A stretch of DNA of 64,000 nt, from the NCBI RefSeq assembly GCF_002933275.1, contig NZ_PSSX01000007.1:62001-126000 (forward strand), read 5' to 3'. This document shows, piece by piece, positions 56,352-64,000 of this stretch (the stretch's first letter is position 1; every line of letters begins with the position of its first letter). The notes beneath the pieces are model-generated. The model was not told the origin of the DNA. It searched no databases and saw only the letters and a program-made list of their open reading frames with translations. This DNA comes from Marinobacter maroccanus (GTDB lineage: Bacteria > Pseudomonadota > Gammaproteobacteria > Pseudomonadales > Oleiphilaceae). Both the position numbers and the translations under genes were made by a program.

Positions 56352-57023
56352 CTAAGAGCCGGTCAAATCCAGACCTCGAAGCCTCCCAAGCAGCACATCA
56401 ACCAATCCGGGTTCGCCCACCGAATCATCCCACTGCAACCGAGCGGGCTTGCCATCCAGGTACCAAAGACGGTTCGCTAATATCTCTGCATCCCCACCAT
56501 CATGGGTAACACAGATCATCGCCATCTCCGGACGCGAATCCAGAATCCCGGCAATCAGCGCCTTGAGCTCACCCGCCATCACCGGATCAAGCGAGGCGAA
56601 GGGTTCATCCAACAACAGCAAGTCCGGCTTCACCGCCAGGCAACGGGCCAGGGCCGCTCTCCTGGCCATACCCAGGGACAGCTGGTCCGGCAGATAGTGT
56701 CCGTAGCCGGATAAGCCAACCTGACCCAGCAACCTCTCGGCCTCGTCAGTGTTCGCACCAACGAGTCTAAGATTCGCGTCCAGGGTCCGCCAAGGCAGCA
56801 GGCGATGCTCCTGAAACAGGTAGCCCACCCGGAGTTTTTCGCGACCAATAACCGCCTCGTCCGGAACCGATTTATCGAGACCGGCAATTGCGTTCAGCAG
56901 AGTAGTCTTGCCGATACCCGATGGGCCCAGAAGGCAAATGCGATCGCCTCGCGCAATGGTTGCGAAGACCTCTCCGAGCACCGGCTGGCCAAAATCGCAG
57001 CCTGCAATTCTGAGCTCAAGCAT
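56352..57023 (-). CDS. ABC transporter ATP-binding protein, NMT1/SsuB type, exa-linked
   Basis: The 223-residue ATPase has Walker A GPSGIGKTT at 33-41, an unusual signature LSLGMARRAALARCL near 120, Walker B LLLLDEPFASLD near 140 and switch His in CVTHDGGD. The ATG at 57023 has GGAGG upstream and overlaps the permease stop by eight bases. It is the last gene of a binding protein-permease-ATPase operon within the alcohol island. The transported compound is unknown; a class II box upstream of the operon ties it to the alcohol regulon. Confidence 0.85.
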   Translation of the reverse strand: MLELRIAGCDFGQPVLGEVFATIARGDRICLLGPSGIGKTTLLNAIAGLDKSVPDEAVIGREKLRVGYLFQEHRLLPWRTLDANLRLVGANTDEAERLLGQVGLSGYGHYLPDQLSLGMARRAALARCLAVKPDLLLLDEPFASLDPVMAGELKALIAGILDSRPEMAMICVTHDGGDAEILANRLWYLDGKPARLQWDDSVGEPGLVDVLLGRLRGLDLTGS

Positions 57024-57792
57024 GGGCGGCCTCCGGTTGTCGCCAGCGACTGGACCGGCGCTCCAGGGGCTGAAGGATGGCCAGTTCAATAAGCTGGACG
57101 ACCGTAATAAACGCCAGGCTGTAGGCAAGAATGGCGGCTACATCGAAAACCTGAAACGCCATATGCAACTGGAAACCAACGCCACTGGAACGGCCGAGCA
57201 GTTCCACCACCAGGACAATTTTCCAGATCAGGGCCAGGCCGCCCCGGGTGGCTGCCATGAGATAGGGAAACAACTGGGGTACCCAGACTTCCCGCAACCG
57301 TTGCCTCCGGGTGAACTCGTAAACGGTGGCCATCTCCTCGAGCCTATAGTCCAGGCTGCGGGCGCCCTCCCGGACGGTAACCGCCACGTTGGGCACTTTG
57401 TTGATCACGACCGCCATCACGGCCGCCACTTCGACCAGGCCGAACCAGACATACATGAGGATGATGGTGACCAGGGCCGGCAGGTTCAGTAAAAGCACCA
57501 GCAAGGGATCGAACAGGGCATTGGTGGTTTGGGATCGGCCCATGACGATGCCGATGGCGGTGCCAATGATCATGGCCAGACTAAAGGCGACCACTACACG
57601 CCCGAGGGTCGCGCCCAGATGATGCCAGAGCTCGCCGGTCGCCGATTCGCGAATCAGGGTGTCCAGCACGTTCAGGGGCGTCGGCAGCAAGGGCGACTGA
57701 AGCAGCCAGGCAATGAGCCCCCAGAGCAGGACAAACGACGGCAGAACTACCCAGTAGCTCCACAGCGGCGGCCGGCCGGCACGGCCTTTCAC
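57016..57792 (-). CDS. ABC transporter permease, NMT1/SsuC type, exa-linked
   Basis: The 258-residue permease has about six membrane segments and the EAA-loop QRLREVWVPQLFPYLMAATRGG near 175. It is like SsuC/TauC permeases for sulfonates, nitrate or thiamine precursors. It overlaps the binding protein gene (four bases) and the ATPase gene (eight bases), so all three are coupled. It is the same superfamily as the guanidine permease at 47 kb but clearly a separate paralogue. Confidence 0.85.
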   Translation of the reverse strand: MKGRAGRPPLWSYWVVLPSFVLLWGLIAWLLQSPLLPTPLNVLDTLIRESATGELWHHLGATLGRVVVAFSLAMIIGTAIGIVMGRSQTTNALFDPLLVLLLNLPALVTIILMYVWFGLVEVAAVMAVVINKVPNVAVTVREGARSLDYRLEEMATVYEFTRRQRLREVWVPQLFPYLMAATRGGLALIWKIVLVVELLGRSSGVGFQLHMAFQVFDVAAILAYSLAFITVVQLIELAILQPLERRSSRWRQPEAAHA

Positions 57793-58811
57793 GGCTGGCT
57801 CCGGTAAAACAGAGAAGCCGGCATCAGGTTGTCCGGGTCAGCGCCGGTGAGGGTCATCAAACGTTGCAGGTCAGCGATTCGCTGGTCTGTTTGCGGCGCT
57901 GGCGTCCCGGCGACAAAGCCCTCTCGCAAGGCTGCGAAGACACTGTCGTCCGGATCTCCCATGAGAGGGCGCAAGCGCTGCCAGTAGGATTTACTCTCCG
58001 CGAGCTCGGCTTTGGCCTGTTGCAGGGAAGCGGCAAAACGATCAATCAGCGGGCCGTTGTCCTGGGCCCAGCTTTCGGGAAAAACATAGCCAAGCACTGG
58101 CAGGTTGCGATCCAGGTCCATCTCAGTGAGCAGGTCAGCCATGCCGAACGCCGATCGCCAGCCGCCCTCGCCTCTCAGGCGGGCCGCAAAATGCCAGTAA
58201 GTGACGATGACATCCACTTGCCCCCGTTTTAACGCCTGACTCAACAAAGGCGGGGCGGCAAACTGGACGCCGGCGGCTTCCTCAAGGTTGATACCCTGGC
58301 GCTGTGCGACTTTCTTGAGCAGTATCCAGCCCTTGCTGTCCGGCCCGCCGGCAACGCCAATGCGGTTGTCTGCCAGATCCGCCACCGAGCGAATCGTTGA
58401 GTTGTCAGCGACGACGATATCGCCAATCTGGGAGGAGAACGGCACGTACAGGTAGGGTGTGCCGGCCTGGAATCGTGACTGTGCCCACAGCAGATCAGCC
58501 ACAGCGCCGTGCACCGAACAGCTGGTGACCGCGAGCCTGGAGGCCGGCAGGTTGGCAACCGGTTTCAATGCCAGCCGATAGCCATGCTCCCGGTCCAGCT
58601 CCCGATGCAGGAGATGGTCGAGCTCCCAGTGGGCGGTGCCAAACTGCAACACGCTGACAGACAGCACGGGTAGGTCAGGCGCTCCTTCCCGGGCATGGAC
58701 ACTGCCTGCAAGACTCAAGAGAAGACATAGCAGTGCGGCCATTCCTTTGTTGATCCAGGAATAGACAAGTGAGGATCTGGAGACGATCGTTATTGTTAGT
58801 TGCAGGCTCAT
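57789..58811 (-). CDS. ABC transporter substrate-binding protein, NMT1-like, exa-linked
   Basis: The periplasmic binding protein has a signal sequence (AALLCLLLSLAGSVHA) and the NMT1/TauA-type fold: SVLQFGTAHWELDHLLH, then DNRIGVAGGPDSKGWILL near 205 and VDVIVTYWHFAARL near 250. The start at 58811 (MSLQLTI, GGAG close by) gives 340 residues; ATG 58742 at the signal-peptide core (317 residues) would place the class II box at 107-132 bases, as for pqqA. The ligand is unknown; candidates include a metal chelate or cofactor precursor used by the alcohol island. Confidence 0.8.
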   Translation of the reverse strand: MSLQLTITIVSRSSLVYSWINKGMAALLCLLLSLAGSVHAREGAPDLPVLSVSVLQFGTAHWELDHLLHRELDREHGYRLALKPVANLPASRLAVTSCSVHGAVADLLWAQSRFQAGTPYLYVPFSSQIGDIVVADNSTIRSVADLADNRIGVAGGPDSKGWILLKKVAQRQGINLEEAAGVQFAAPPLLSQALKRGQVDVIVTYWHFAARLRGEGGWRSAFGMADLLTEMDLDRNLPVLGYVFPESWAQDNGPLIDRFAASLQQAKAELAESKSYWQRLRPLMGDPDDSVFAALREGFVAGTPAPQTDQRIADLQRLMTLTGADPDNLMPASLFYRSQP

Positions 58812-58848
58812 TGCTCCACGATACGAAGCCCGCAGCCCGGCAAGAATA

Positions 58849-58874
58849 GTACTTTGGTGCCTGTTTTTTGGTGC
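58849..58874 (-). promoter_or_regulatory. Class II box upstream of the NMT1-like ABC operon
   Basis: In the gene direction: GCACCAAAAAACAGGCACC then AAAGTAC. It shares the CACCAAAA(AA)CAG and CCAAAGTAC parts with the pqqA box, spaced three bases further apart. It also lies in the divergent promoter of erbR, 107-132 bases before the erbR ATG. Confidence 0.5.
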
Positions 58875-58980
58875 GATGGTCGCATTCAACCCGAGACCAA
58901 GATGGCGTGTAATGAAACCATCACAATAATAAACAGAGGATCGGAACCGACTCCAGCGATTCTCTGCACAGGAGGCCGCC

Positions 58981-59754
58981 ATGCTGAACGAGCTCGAAGC
59001 CGCACTCTCTTCCGAAAACCGCTATCATGATTCGGAAGTCAATCCCGATACTGAAAACAAACAGGTAGACCCATCCATGGAGCCGGCTTACAAGATTCTG
59101 ATTGCCGACGACCACCCACTCTTCCGGGAAGCCATCAGCAGCGTAATCGCTTCCGGTTTTGCGGGCAGCGAGATCATCGAAACCGCTGATCTGGACAGCG
59201 CCCTGGAAATCACCCGCGAGAACGACGACCTGGATCTGATCCTGCTGGACCTGAACATGCCCGGTATGCACGGCCTGACCGGCCTGATCACCCTGCGAAA
59301 TGAGGCCCCGACCATTCCGGTGGTGATTGTCTCTGCCGAGGAAGACAAGCAGGTGGTACTGCAGGCCATTACTTACGGCGCCTGCGGATTCATTACCAAG
59401 TCCTCGCCCCGGGCCCAGATGACCGAGGCCATCCAGCAAATCCTGAACGGTAATGTTTACCTGCCTTCGGATATCATCCGCACCGGCAAGGAAAGCAACA
59501 CCCGCCGCAGCCGCAATGAAGACAATCCGATTTCACCGGAGCTTCTGAATTCCCTGACCCGCCGCCAGCTGCTGGTGCTTGAGCGCATGTCCAAGGGCGA
59601 ATCCAACAAGCAGATCGCCTATAACCTGAATATCGCCGAGACCACGGTGAAGGCCCACGTGTCTGCGATATTGCGCAAGCTCGGGGTTCACAACCGGGTG
59701 CAGGCGATTTTGTCTGCCAGTGATGTGGATTTCAGTCAGTATTTGAAGCGGTAA
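58981..59754 (+). CDS. erbR: LuxR-type response regulator ErbR/AgmR
   Basis: The 257-residue NarL-family regulator has an N-terminal extension of about 35 residues and a canonical receiver (D43/D44, phospho-D90 in [10 protein letters not shown]140). Its C-terminal helix-turn-helix (about 188-245; [18 protein letters not shown] then [14 protein letters not shown]) binds DNA. It is the counterpart of AgmR/ErbR/ExaE, which activate quinoprotein ethanol oxidation genes in pseudomonads, and is the leading candidate to bind the class I and II boxes. The ATG has a strong ACAGGAGG site. Partner kinases are ErcS and ErcS'. Confidence 0.92.
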   Translation: MLNELEAALSSENRYHDSEVNPDTENKQVDPSMEPAYKILIADDHPLFREAISSVIASGFAGSEIIETADLDSALEITRENDDLDLILLDLNMPGMHGLTGLITLRNEAPTIPVVIVSAEEDKQVVLQAITYGACGFITKSSPRAQMTEAIQQILNGNVYLPSDIIRTGKESNTRRSRNEDNPISPELLNSLTRRQLLVLERMSKGESNKQIAYNLNIAETTVKAHVSAILRKLGVHNRVQAILSASDVDFSQYLKR

Positions 59755-59765
59755 GGTAGGGTTTT

Positions 59766-59894
59766 TGTCGGATTACGGCTTCGCCTAATTCGACCTACTT
59801 CTCTGGTTGTCGGATTACGCCTTTGGCTAATCCGACCTACCTTTCGAGCACACATCCCCGCGTAGGTCGGGTTAGGCGCAGCCGTAACCCGACA
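59766..59894. repeat. Three palindromic REP-like units
   Basis: TGTCGGATTA...CGACCTAC (59766-59798), TGTCGGATTACGC...CGACCTAC (59808-59840) and GTAGGTCGGGTTAG...CCGACA (59862-59894) form three units, the last in reverse orientation, filling the gap between the erbR and ercS' stops. Same family as 56279-56328. Confidence 0.82.
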
Positions 59895-59907
59895 CCCATC
59901 TTCAACC

Positions 59908-62169
59908 TCAATTCCTCAGCAAATGACTCAACGCACTGCGCAGCTTAAGAGGCTTCACCGGCTTGTTCATCAGCAGGTGCCCCAGCTCGCGAATATGCTG
60001 CTTCAGTTCATTGGTGTAGTTGGCGGTAATCATCACCACCGGCGCCGGGCATCTCCGGCGGCCATTGATCTCCGCCACCACATCCACGCCATTCTCATCG
60101 TTGTCCAGATGGTAGTCCGCCAGAATCAGATCCACTGCACTGCTGGCTGGATCCAGCTGGCGCTCGAGGTCCTCCAGGGACACCGCCGTCACCACCTGGC
60201 AATCCCAGCCTTCGAGCAGGGTTTGCATGCCCTGGCAGATCGACTGGTCATTGTCGATCACCCAGATTCGGGCACCGCCGAGACCGCTATCGAAAGACAC
60301 GGCTCGATTCTGGTCTGCCACCGGTTGCCGGGGCTTCAGTCTGCCGACCGGGACCCGGACGCTGAAGACTGAGCCCTTGCCCTCGATGGAATTCACCGTC
60401 ACTTCATGACCAAGCATGCGGGAAATCTTGTCCACGATGGCCAGGCCAAGTCCCAGGCCTTTATCGGGTTGTGAGCCGGCCGGGCGAATACGTTTGAATT
60501 CCTGGAAGATCTCGGTGAGTTTGTCCTCGGGAATACCGGGGCCGGTATCCCACACCTGCAGCAGAACATGATCCTTTTGTCGACGGCAGCCAAGCAGAAT
60601 CCGGCCGTTGCCGGTGTAGCGGATGGCGTTGGTCAGGAAATTCCGGAGAATCCGCGCCAGCAACTGGGAATCTGACTCCACAATCGCGGAGCTGGCAATA
60701 AAGTCCAGTCGCAGCCCCTCGGCCATGGCCATCTGCCGGAATTCCCGGGCGATGTTATTCAGCAGGTCTCGCAGATCAAAGGCGGTGACATCTGGTTTGA
60801 TCACGCCGGCATCCAGCTTGGAAATATCCACCAGGGTGCCCAGCAGGTTCTCGACATCGTCCAGGGACGTGCTGACTGAACGAACCAGGCCTTCCGCCTT
60901 GGGCCCGAACGACTGTTCCAGCAGCGCACTGGTGAACAACCGTGCGGCATTCAAAGGCTGCAGCAGGTCGTGGCTGACGGCCGCCAGGAACTTGGTTTTC
61001 GAGAGATTGGCCCGTTCAGCCTCCAGCTTGGCATCCCGGAGGCGGGCCTCTACGGCAGCCCGCTCGGTGATTTCCTGGCGCAGCTGGTTGTTCAGGCCGG
61101 TCAGGGCTGCGGTGCGTTCCTTCACCCGTCGTTCCAGGTTGTCATAGGCCTGTTCCAGGGCCAGGGCGGTCTTGCGGCGGTCGGTGATGTCCCGGATCAA
61201 CACAAAAAAACCGATGATATCGCCCTGTTCATCGAAATTGGGAACGTAGGAGCGCAGCATGTGGCGCACCTCGCCCTGCTCGCCAGTCTCCTCGAATTCA
61301 AACGTCACGTTGTGGCCGTCCATGACATCGAGAATCTGGGGTAGAAGCCGCTGGTAAAACTCGGGCGAATGCACTTCGTTGAGACGTTTGCCGAGTGGCG
61401 ACTCTCCTTTGCGCCCGTACCAGGACTCATAGACCTTGTTGCAGAACTGGATGGTCATATCGGCGCCAATGTAGGCGATCAGAGCCGGGACGTGGTCGGT
61501 CACCACCCGGATCCAGCGCTCGCTTTCCTCCAGCGCCTTGATCCGCCGAGCCATTTCGCTGTTCTTCACATCGGTGATGTCGGAGTAGAGCACCACCAAA
61601 CCGCCTTCGCGGGTCGGTCTCTCGGTAACCTGAACCCAGCGGCCGTTGGCCAGCAGAAACACCACACCTTCCGAATCCGGATGGCTGTGTTCCTCCAGAA
61701 CCAGACCGCAGGCCACCGCCTGGCGCTTCAACTCTGCAATCCGGGTACCCTGTCCCGGCGCGTCGACACCGGCATGACGCCAGTAACTCCGGAACCGGCT
61801 GTTGCTCTGGATCAGGCAATGCTGGTTATCGAACAGCACAAAGCCGTCGGCAATACTCTCGATGGCATCGCTCAATCTCTGGCGGGTTGTCTCTGCTTCT
61901 TCCCGGGCCCGGCTCAGGGCCTTGTTGCTGCCCTTGAGCTGTTCCATGGCCTGGTTCAACGCCTCGGTTCGCTCCCGAACCTGCTCGGCGAGCACCACCG
62001 AGTGCTCGAAGGCCGCATAGGGCTCCGGCTTGTGGGCAGAACCAGACTCCACCCGGACAATCAGGGCATCGCGAATTCGCCTCAGGCGCTCGTTCTCCGC
62101 CTCAAGCTCGGCAATTCGCCGGTCCCGCTCGTCCTCAACGGGTGCTTCAATCTTGTCCGGAACGGACAT
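59908..62169 (-). CDS. ercS': Hybrid sensor histidine kinase ErcS'
   Basis: The 753-residue soluble hybrid kinase has an N-terminal coiled coil (20-95), two PAS domains (about 100-225 and 230-360), a transmitter with SHDLLQPLNAARLF (phospho-His), N (LRNFLTNAIRY), G1 (DTGPGIPEDK) and G2 (GLGLGLAIVDK) boxes. A C-terminal receiver follows, with VIDNDQSICQ and phospho-Asp in LILADYHLDNDENG. It is the ErcS' type of the P. aeruginosa exa region. ATG 62169 overlaps the FIST gene by 23 bases, so both are likely one operon. Its output may be ErbR, divergently placed by convergent stops. Confidence 0.87.
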   Translation of the reverse strand: MSVPDKIEAPVEDERDRRIAELEAENERLRRIRDALIVRVESGSAHKPEPYAAFEHSVVLAEQVRERTEALNQAMEQLKGSNKALSRAREEAETTRQRLSDAIESIADGFVLFDNQHCLIQSNSRFRSYWRHAGVDAPGQGTRIAELKRQAVACGLVLEEHSHPDSEGVVFLLANGRWVQVTERPTREGGLVVLYSDITDVKNSEMARRIKALEESERWIRVVTDHVPALIAYIGADMTIQFCNKVYESWYGRKGESPLGKRLNEVHSPEFYQRLLPQILDVMDGHNVTFEFEETGEQGEVRHMLRSYVPNFDEQGDIIGFFVLIRDITDRRKTALALEQAYDNLERRVKERTAALTGLNNQLRQEITERAAVEARLRDAKLEAERANLSKTKFLAAVSHDLLQPLNAARLFTSALLEQSFGPKAEGLVRSVSTSLDDVENLLGTLVDISKLDAGVIKPDVTAFDLRDLLNNIAREFRQMAMAEGLRLDFIASSAIVESDSQLLARILRNFLTNAIRYTGNGRILLGCRRQKDHVLLQVWDTGPGIPEDKLTEIFQEFKRIRPAGSQPDKGLGLGLAIVDKISRMLGHEVTVNSIEGKGSVFSVRVPVGRLKPRQPVADQNRAVSFDSGLGGARIWVIDNDQSICQGMQTLLEGWDCQVVTAVSLEDLERQLDPASSAVDLILADYHLDNDENGVDVVAEINGRRRCPAPVVMITANYTNELKQHIRELGHLLMNKPVKPLKLRSALSHLLRN

Positions 62170-63427
62170 CAGGCTGGCCAATGACCACCCCCGTAAACGT
62201 CTGGTTGATGTGCATGCCGTCAAACTGCTCGCCGTAGGTATTGAAGCCAATCACCTTGTGATGACGCAGGAATTCCGAAACCGCTTCCACTTCCCCGGTC
62301 AGTTCTGCCTCCAGCCGGCGCAAAAAACAGTCGCAACCGATGGTGACGAGGGGCGGCCCCACGACCCGCTCTGCTGCCTCAATCTGGGTGCGAACGCTGT
62401 CCAGCAGGGATTCCGGCGCCATGGCCGTCATCACGATTCCGGTTTCCACCGCGCAGTAGAAGGTCAGGCTTCTGTCCGGGTTTACCCGCTGCACCGAGCG
62501 GACAAAATAGTGGCCGCCGATTCTTACCCCCATGGGCCGGAGTGCGAAAACCTTGCGATCCAGGGCATCGACATCGACACCGACGGCGCGGGCATAGGCA
62601 TCCGCTGCCGGCTCCGCGTTGAGCTCGTAGACCGTCCGGCTTTCCGCACAGGCGTCGGTTACCACCAGTTTTTCACTGCGCTCAACCATGTGGTGTGTGG
62701 AGAACACCCGGAAATCCAGGGGCGTGTTCACCAGCAACACCGTGGCGGCGCCGGTATGGAACTGGCCGTCGAAGAACACATGGGTGTTGGCCAGGCGCTC
62801 ATCGTCGCCGGCGGAGCCGCCGAATTGGGGAATGGTGCCGAGGGCCGAATTAAGCGTTGCCAGCACCAGCTCTTCACGGCTCGACAGGCCATCCAGCAGC
62901 GTGATGGCAAAGGTGTTGCCCTTGACCGGCGCCAGCCTGGCGTCCCGACAGGTAGAAAGCAGGCCGTCGATCACGCCCTGGGCATCCTGAAGGGTGAACC
63001 GATCCAGTTCCCGGATCAGCGCACAGTCGATGGCGAAATAGCGGCGGTCAAACCCGATGGCGGTGATGCAGCCACGTCCGTACCCCTCCGGCGTGATCTC
63101 CCCGGCAGAGGTACAGCCGCAAACGCGCACGCCCTGGAAACTTTGCTCAAGGGCACTGCCGAGTCGACCCAGGTCGTATTCCGCGGAGCAAAAGAACAGA
63201 ACACAGTCAAGGTGCTCATGGCTGAGCTGGCTGGCGAGATTGGTGGCGGCCAACATCGGATCGCGAACACTGGAGCTCGCTACCCGGACCGCAGGCAGGG
63301 TCGTCGCTGGCTTCATAAATGCTGCTCCCGAAAACGGATGACTTTTCACCGATTCTACGGCATCCGTAAACGCAGCCAATGCGACTTCAGTGCTTTTAAT
63401 CGGCGCGCCAAAATGATCGTAAGCCAT
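62147..63427 (-). CDS. FIST domain sensory protein
   Basis: The 426-residue protein matches FIST N and C domains: CGCTSAGEITPEGYG near 103, GGSAGDDERLANTHVFFDGQ-like region near 200, and YCAVETGIVMTAMAP plus IGCDCFLRR toward the end. FIST proteins are proposed small-ligand (amino-acid-related) sensors. In P. aeruginosa a homologue (PA1975) neighbours ercS', as here. ATG 63427 has AGGAGG 11 bases upstream; ATG 63316 with GGGAG is an alternative. It overlaps the ercS' start, suggesting it feeds its signal to that kinase. Confidence 0.85.
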   Translation of the reverse strand: MAYDHFGAPIKSTEVALAAFTDAVESVKSHPFSGAAFMKPATTLPAVRVASSSVRDPMLAATNLASQLSHEHLDCVLFFCSAEYDLGRLGSALEQSFQGVRVCGCTSAGEITPEGYGRGCITAIGFDRRYFAIDCALIRELDRFTLQDAQGVIDGLLSTCRDARLAPVKGNTFAITLLDGLSSREELVLATLNSALGTIPQFGGSAGDDERLANTHVFFDGQFHTGAATVLLVNTPLDFRVFSTHHMVERSEKLVVTDACAESRTVYELNAEPAADAYARAVGVDVDALDRKVFALRPMGVRIGGHYFVRSVQRVNPDRSLTFYCAVETGIVMTAMAPESLLDSVRTQIEAAERVVGPPLVTIGCDCFLRRLEAELTGEVEAVSEFLRHHKVIGFNTYGEQFDGMHINQTFTGVVIGQPDVRSGQD

Positions 63428-63464
63428 TGATTAAATTGCCTCCTGAATCAATGTCTGATGGCGC

Positions 63465-63492
63465 TGCCGGTTTCCTTTCAGGCAAACCGGCA
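63465..63492. terminator. Hairpin between porin and FIST genes
   Basis: TGCCGGTTT pairs with AAACCGGCA over a 10-base loop downstream of the porin stop. No thymine run follows on the minus strand, so it may slow rather than end transcription. Confidence 0.45.
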
Positions 63493-63555
63493 CTTTAGTC
63501 TTAGTCAAACCAGCGCTGCGAGGGGCCTCCCGCCACCCGCAACGCCAGATAGTGC

Positions 63556-64000
63556 TTAGAACATCACGATGGCGCCAAGGGCGATGGTATCCGCCTCAGT
63601 GGTGGTTGCACCGGTGGTGCGGTTGTTGTCTTCGTACATGTTGTACTCGGCAACCAGCTTGAAGTTGCTGTTCACATCGTGGAAGAACCCGAGCGTTGTG
63701 CTTTCGGTTTCCAGGTCCAGAATCTCGGCATCGGTTTCCCCATAAGACAGAACTACCTTGTTGGCGCCGAAAGCATAGGAGCCCTGAACCAGGAAACCGT
63801 CTGCATCATCTTCGGTTACCGCTCCGTTGCCGATCAGAACCGGGTTGTCACCCTTGGAGGTAAAACCGGAAGCGGCCAGGGTCAGTCCCGCGACCGACGC
63901 CTTGATACCGTACCCAAGGCCTGTGCTGTCGACGGTCGTGGTGCCATTTTCAGCAGACTGATAGCGGCCGTTCACCCAGCCGGTCAGGGCCACGTCGTTC
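63556..64000 (-). CDS. Gram-negative general porin, N-terminal part beyond window
   Basis: The frame is open through the right edge, so only the last about 148 residues are seen. They alternate hydrophobic and polar residues in beta strands and end in IALGAIVMF, with the C-terminal Phe required by the BAM complex. LAASGFTSKGDNPVLI and FFHDVNSNFKLVAEYNMYEDNN fit the gammaproteobacterial porin_4 family. Substrate specificity cannot be told. It is upstream of the FIST gene on the same strand with a hairpin between. Confidence 0.85.
   Translation of the reverse strand, partial: NDVALTGWVNGRYQSAENGTTTVDSTGLGYGIKASVAGLTLAASGFTSKGDNPVLIGNGAVTEDDADGFLVQGSYAFGANKVVLSYGETDAEILDLETESTTLGFFHDVNSNFKLVAEYNMYEDNNRTTGATTTEADTIALGAIVMF

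Noticed and set aside
59766..59894. Possible CRISPR-like array
   Set aside because: The units are palindromes in mixed orientation with short unequal spacers and no cas genes; they are REP-like repeats.
62030..63430. 466-codon plus-strand frame opposite the FIST and ercS' genes
   Set aside because: It is antisense to two genes with clear domains, and has no ribosome site or domain of its own.

Overview
The window comes from a moderately GC-rich Gram-negative gammaproteobacterium, most likely a marine, alcohol- and hydrocarbon-oxidising genus such as Marinobacter. This is inferred from gene content: NhaD, malate:quinone oxidoreductase, a Pseudomonas-like exa/pqq alcohol-oxidation cluster and Gram-negative porins. 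No rRNA, tRNA, IS element, phage or CRISPR array was seen.

Layout. 1-13 kb is a housekeeping and stress region: an ATP-grasp enzyme cut by the left edge, mqo, the cation antiporters nhaD and yrbG-like, a PlsC-type acyltransferase, sulfite dehydrogenase (sorAB), msrAB, chrA, a metallophosphoesterase, a CDP-archaeol-synthase-like protein and fumC. 13.6-17.1 kb is a three-gene signalling operon (receiver protein, LuxR-type regulator with a degenerate receiver, membrane histidine kinase). 17.0-21.3 kb on the minus strand is a translationally coupled operon: CotH-kinase lipoprotein, VTC polyphosphate-polymerase domain, DUF4956 membrane protein and OprP-like porin.

21.4-31.3 kb and 48.6-63.4 kb are two halves of one PQQ-dependent alcohol-oxidation island. 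The left half, on the minus strand, is exaC, then pqqABCDE, a pqqH-type peptidase, ercA and ercS. The right half holds the quinoprotein alcohol dehydrogenase, a dehydrogenase-associated binding protein, cytochrome c-550, a PedA1A2BC-like ABC system, a second NMT1-type ABC system, the response regulator ErbR/AgmR, the hybrid kinase ErcS' and a FIST sensor protein. The dehydrogenase carries the extra aspartate (D320-Y-D322) typical of lanthanide-dependent enzymes, and the adjacent ABC system resembles one implicated in lanthanide uptake in Pseudomonas putida. I therefore read this as a lanthanide-dependent alcohol oxidation island. Conserved sequence boxes lie upstream of exaC, exaA, the cytochrome/ABC divergon, pqqA and the NMT1-type ABC operon.

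Between the halves (31.4-48.6 kb) sits a guanidine block: two guanidine-I (ykkC) riboswitches, one before UAAP1/UAAP2/'urea' carboxylase/binding protein and one before the matching ABC permease and ATPase. The carboxylase is therefore probably a guanidine carboxylase and the UAAP proteins a carboxyguanidine deiminase. The segment between the riboswitch operons carries TetR and LuxR regulators, a tandem-repeat lipoprotein, an AraC-MGMT fusion, a class II aldolase, a type III glutamine-synthetase homologue and a MetX-like hydrolase. The window ends in a truncated outer-membrane porin. Two families of palindromic intergenic repeats are present.
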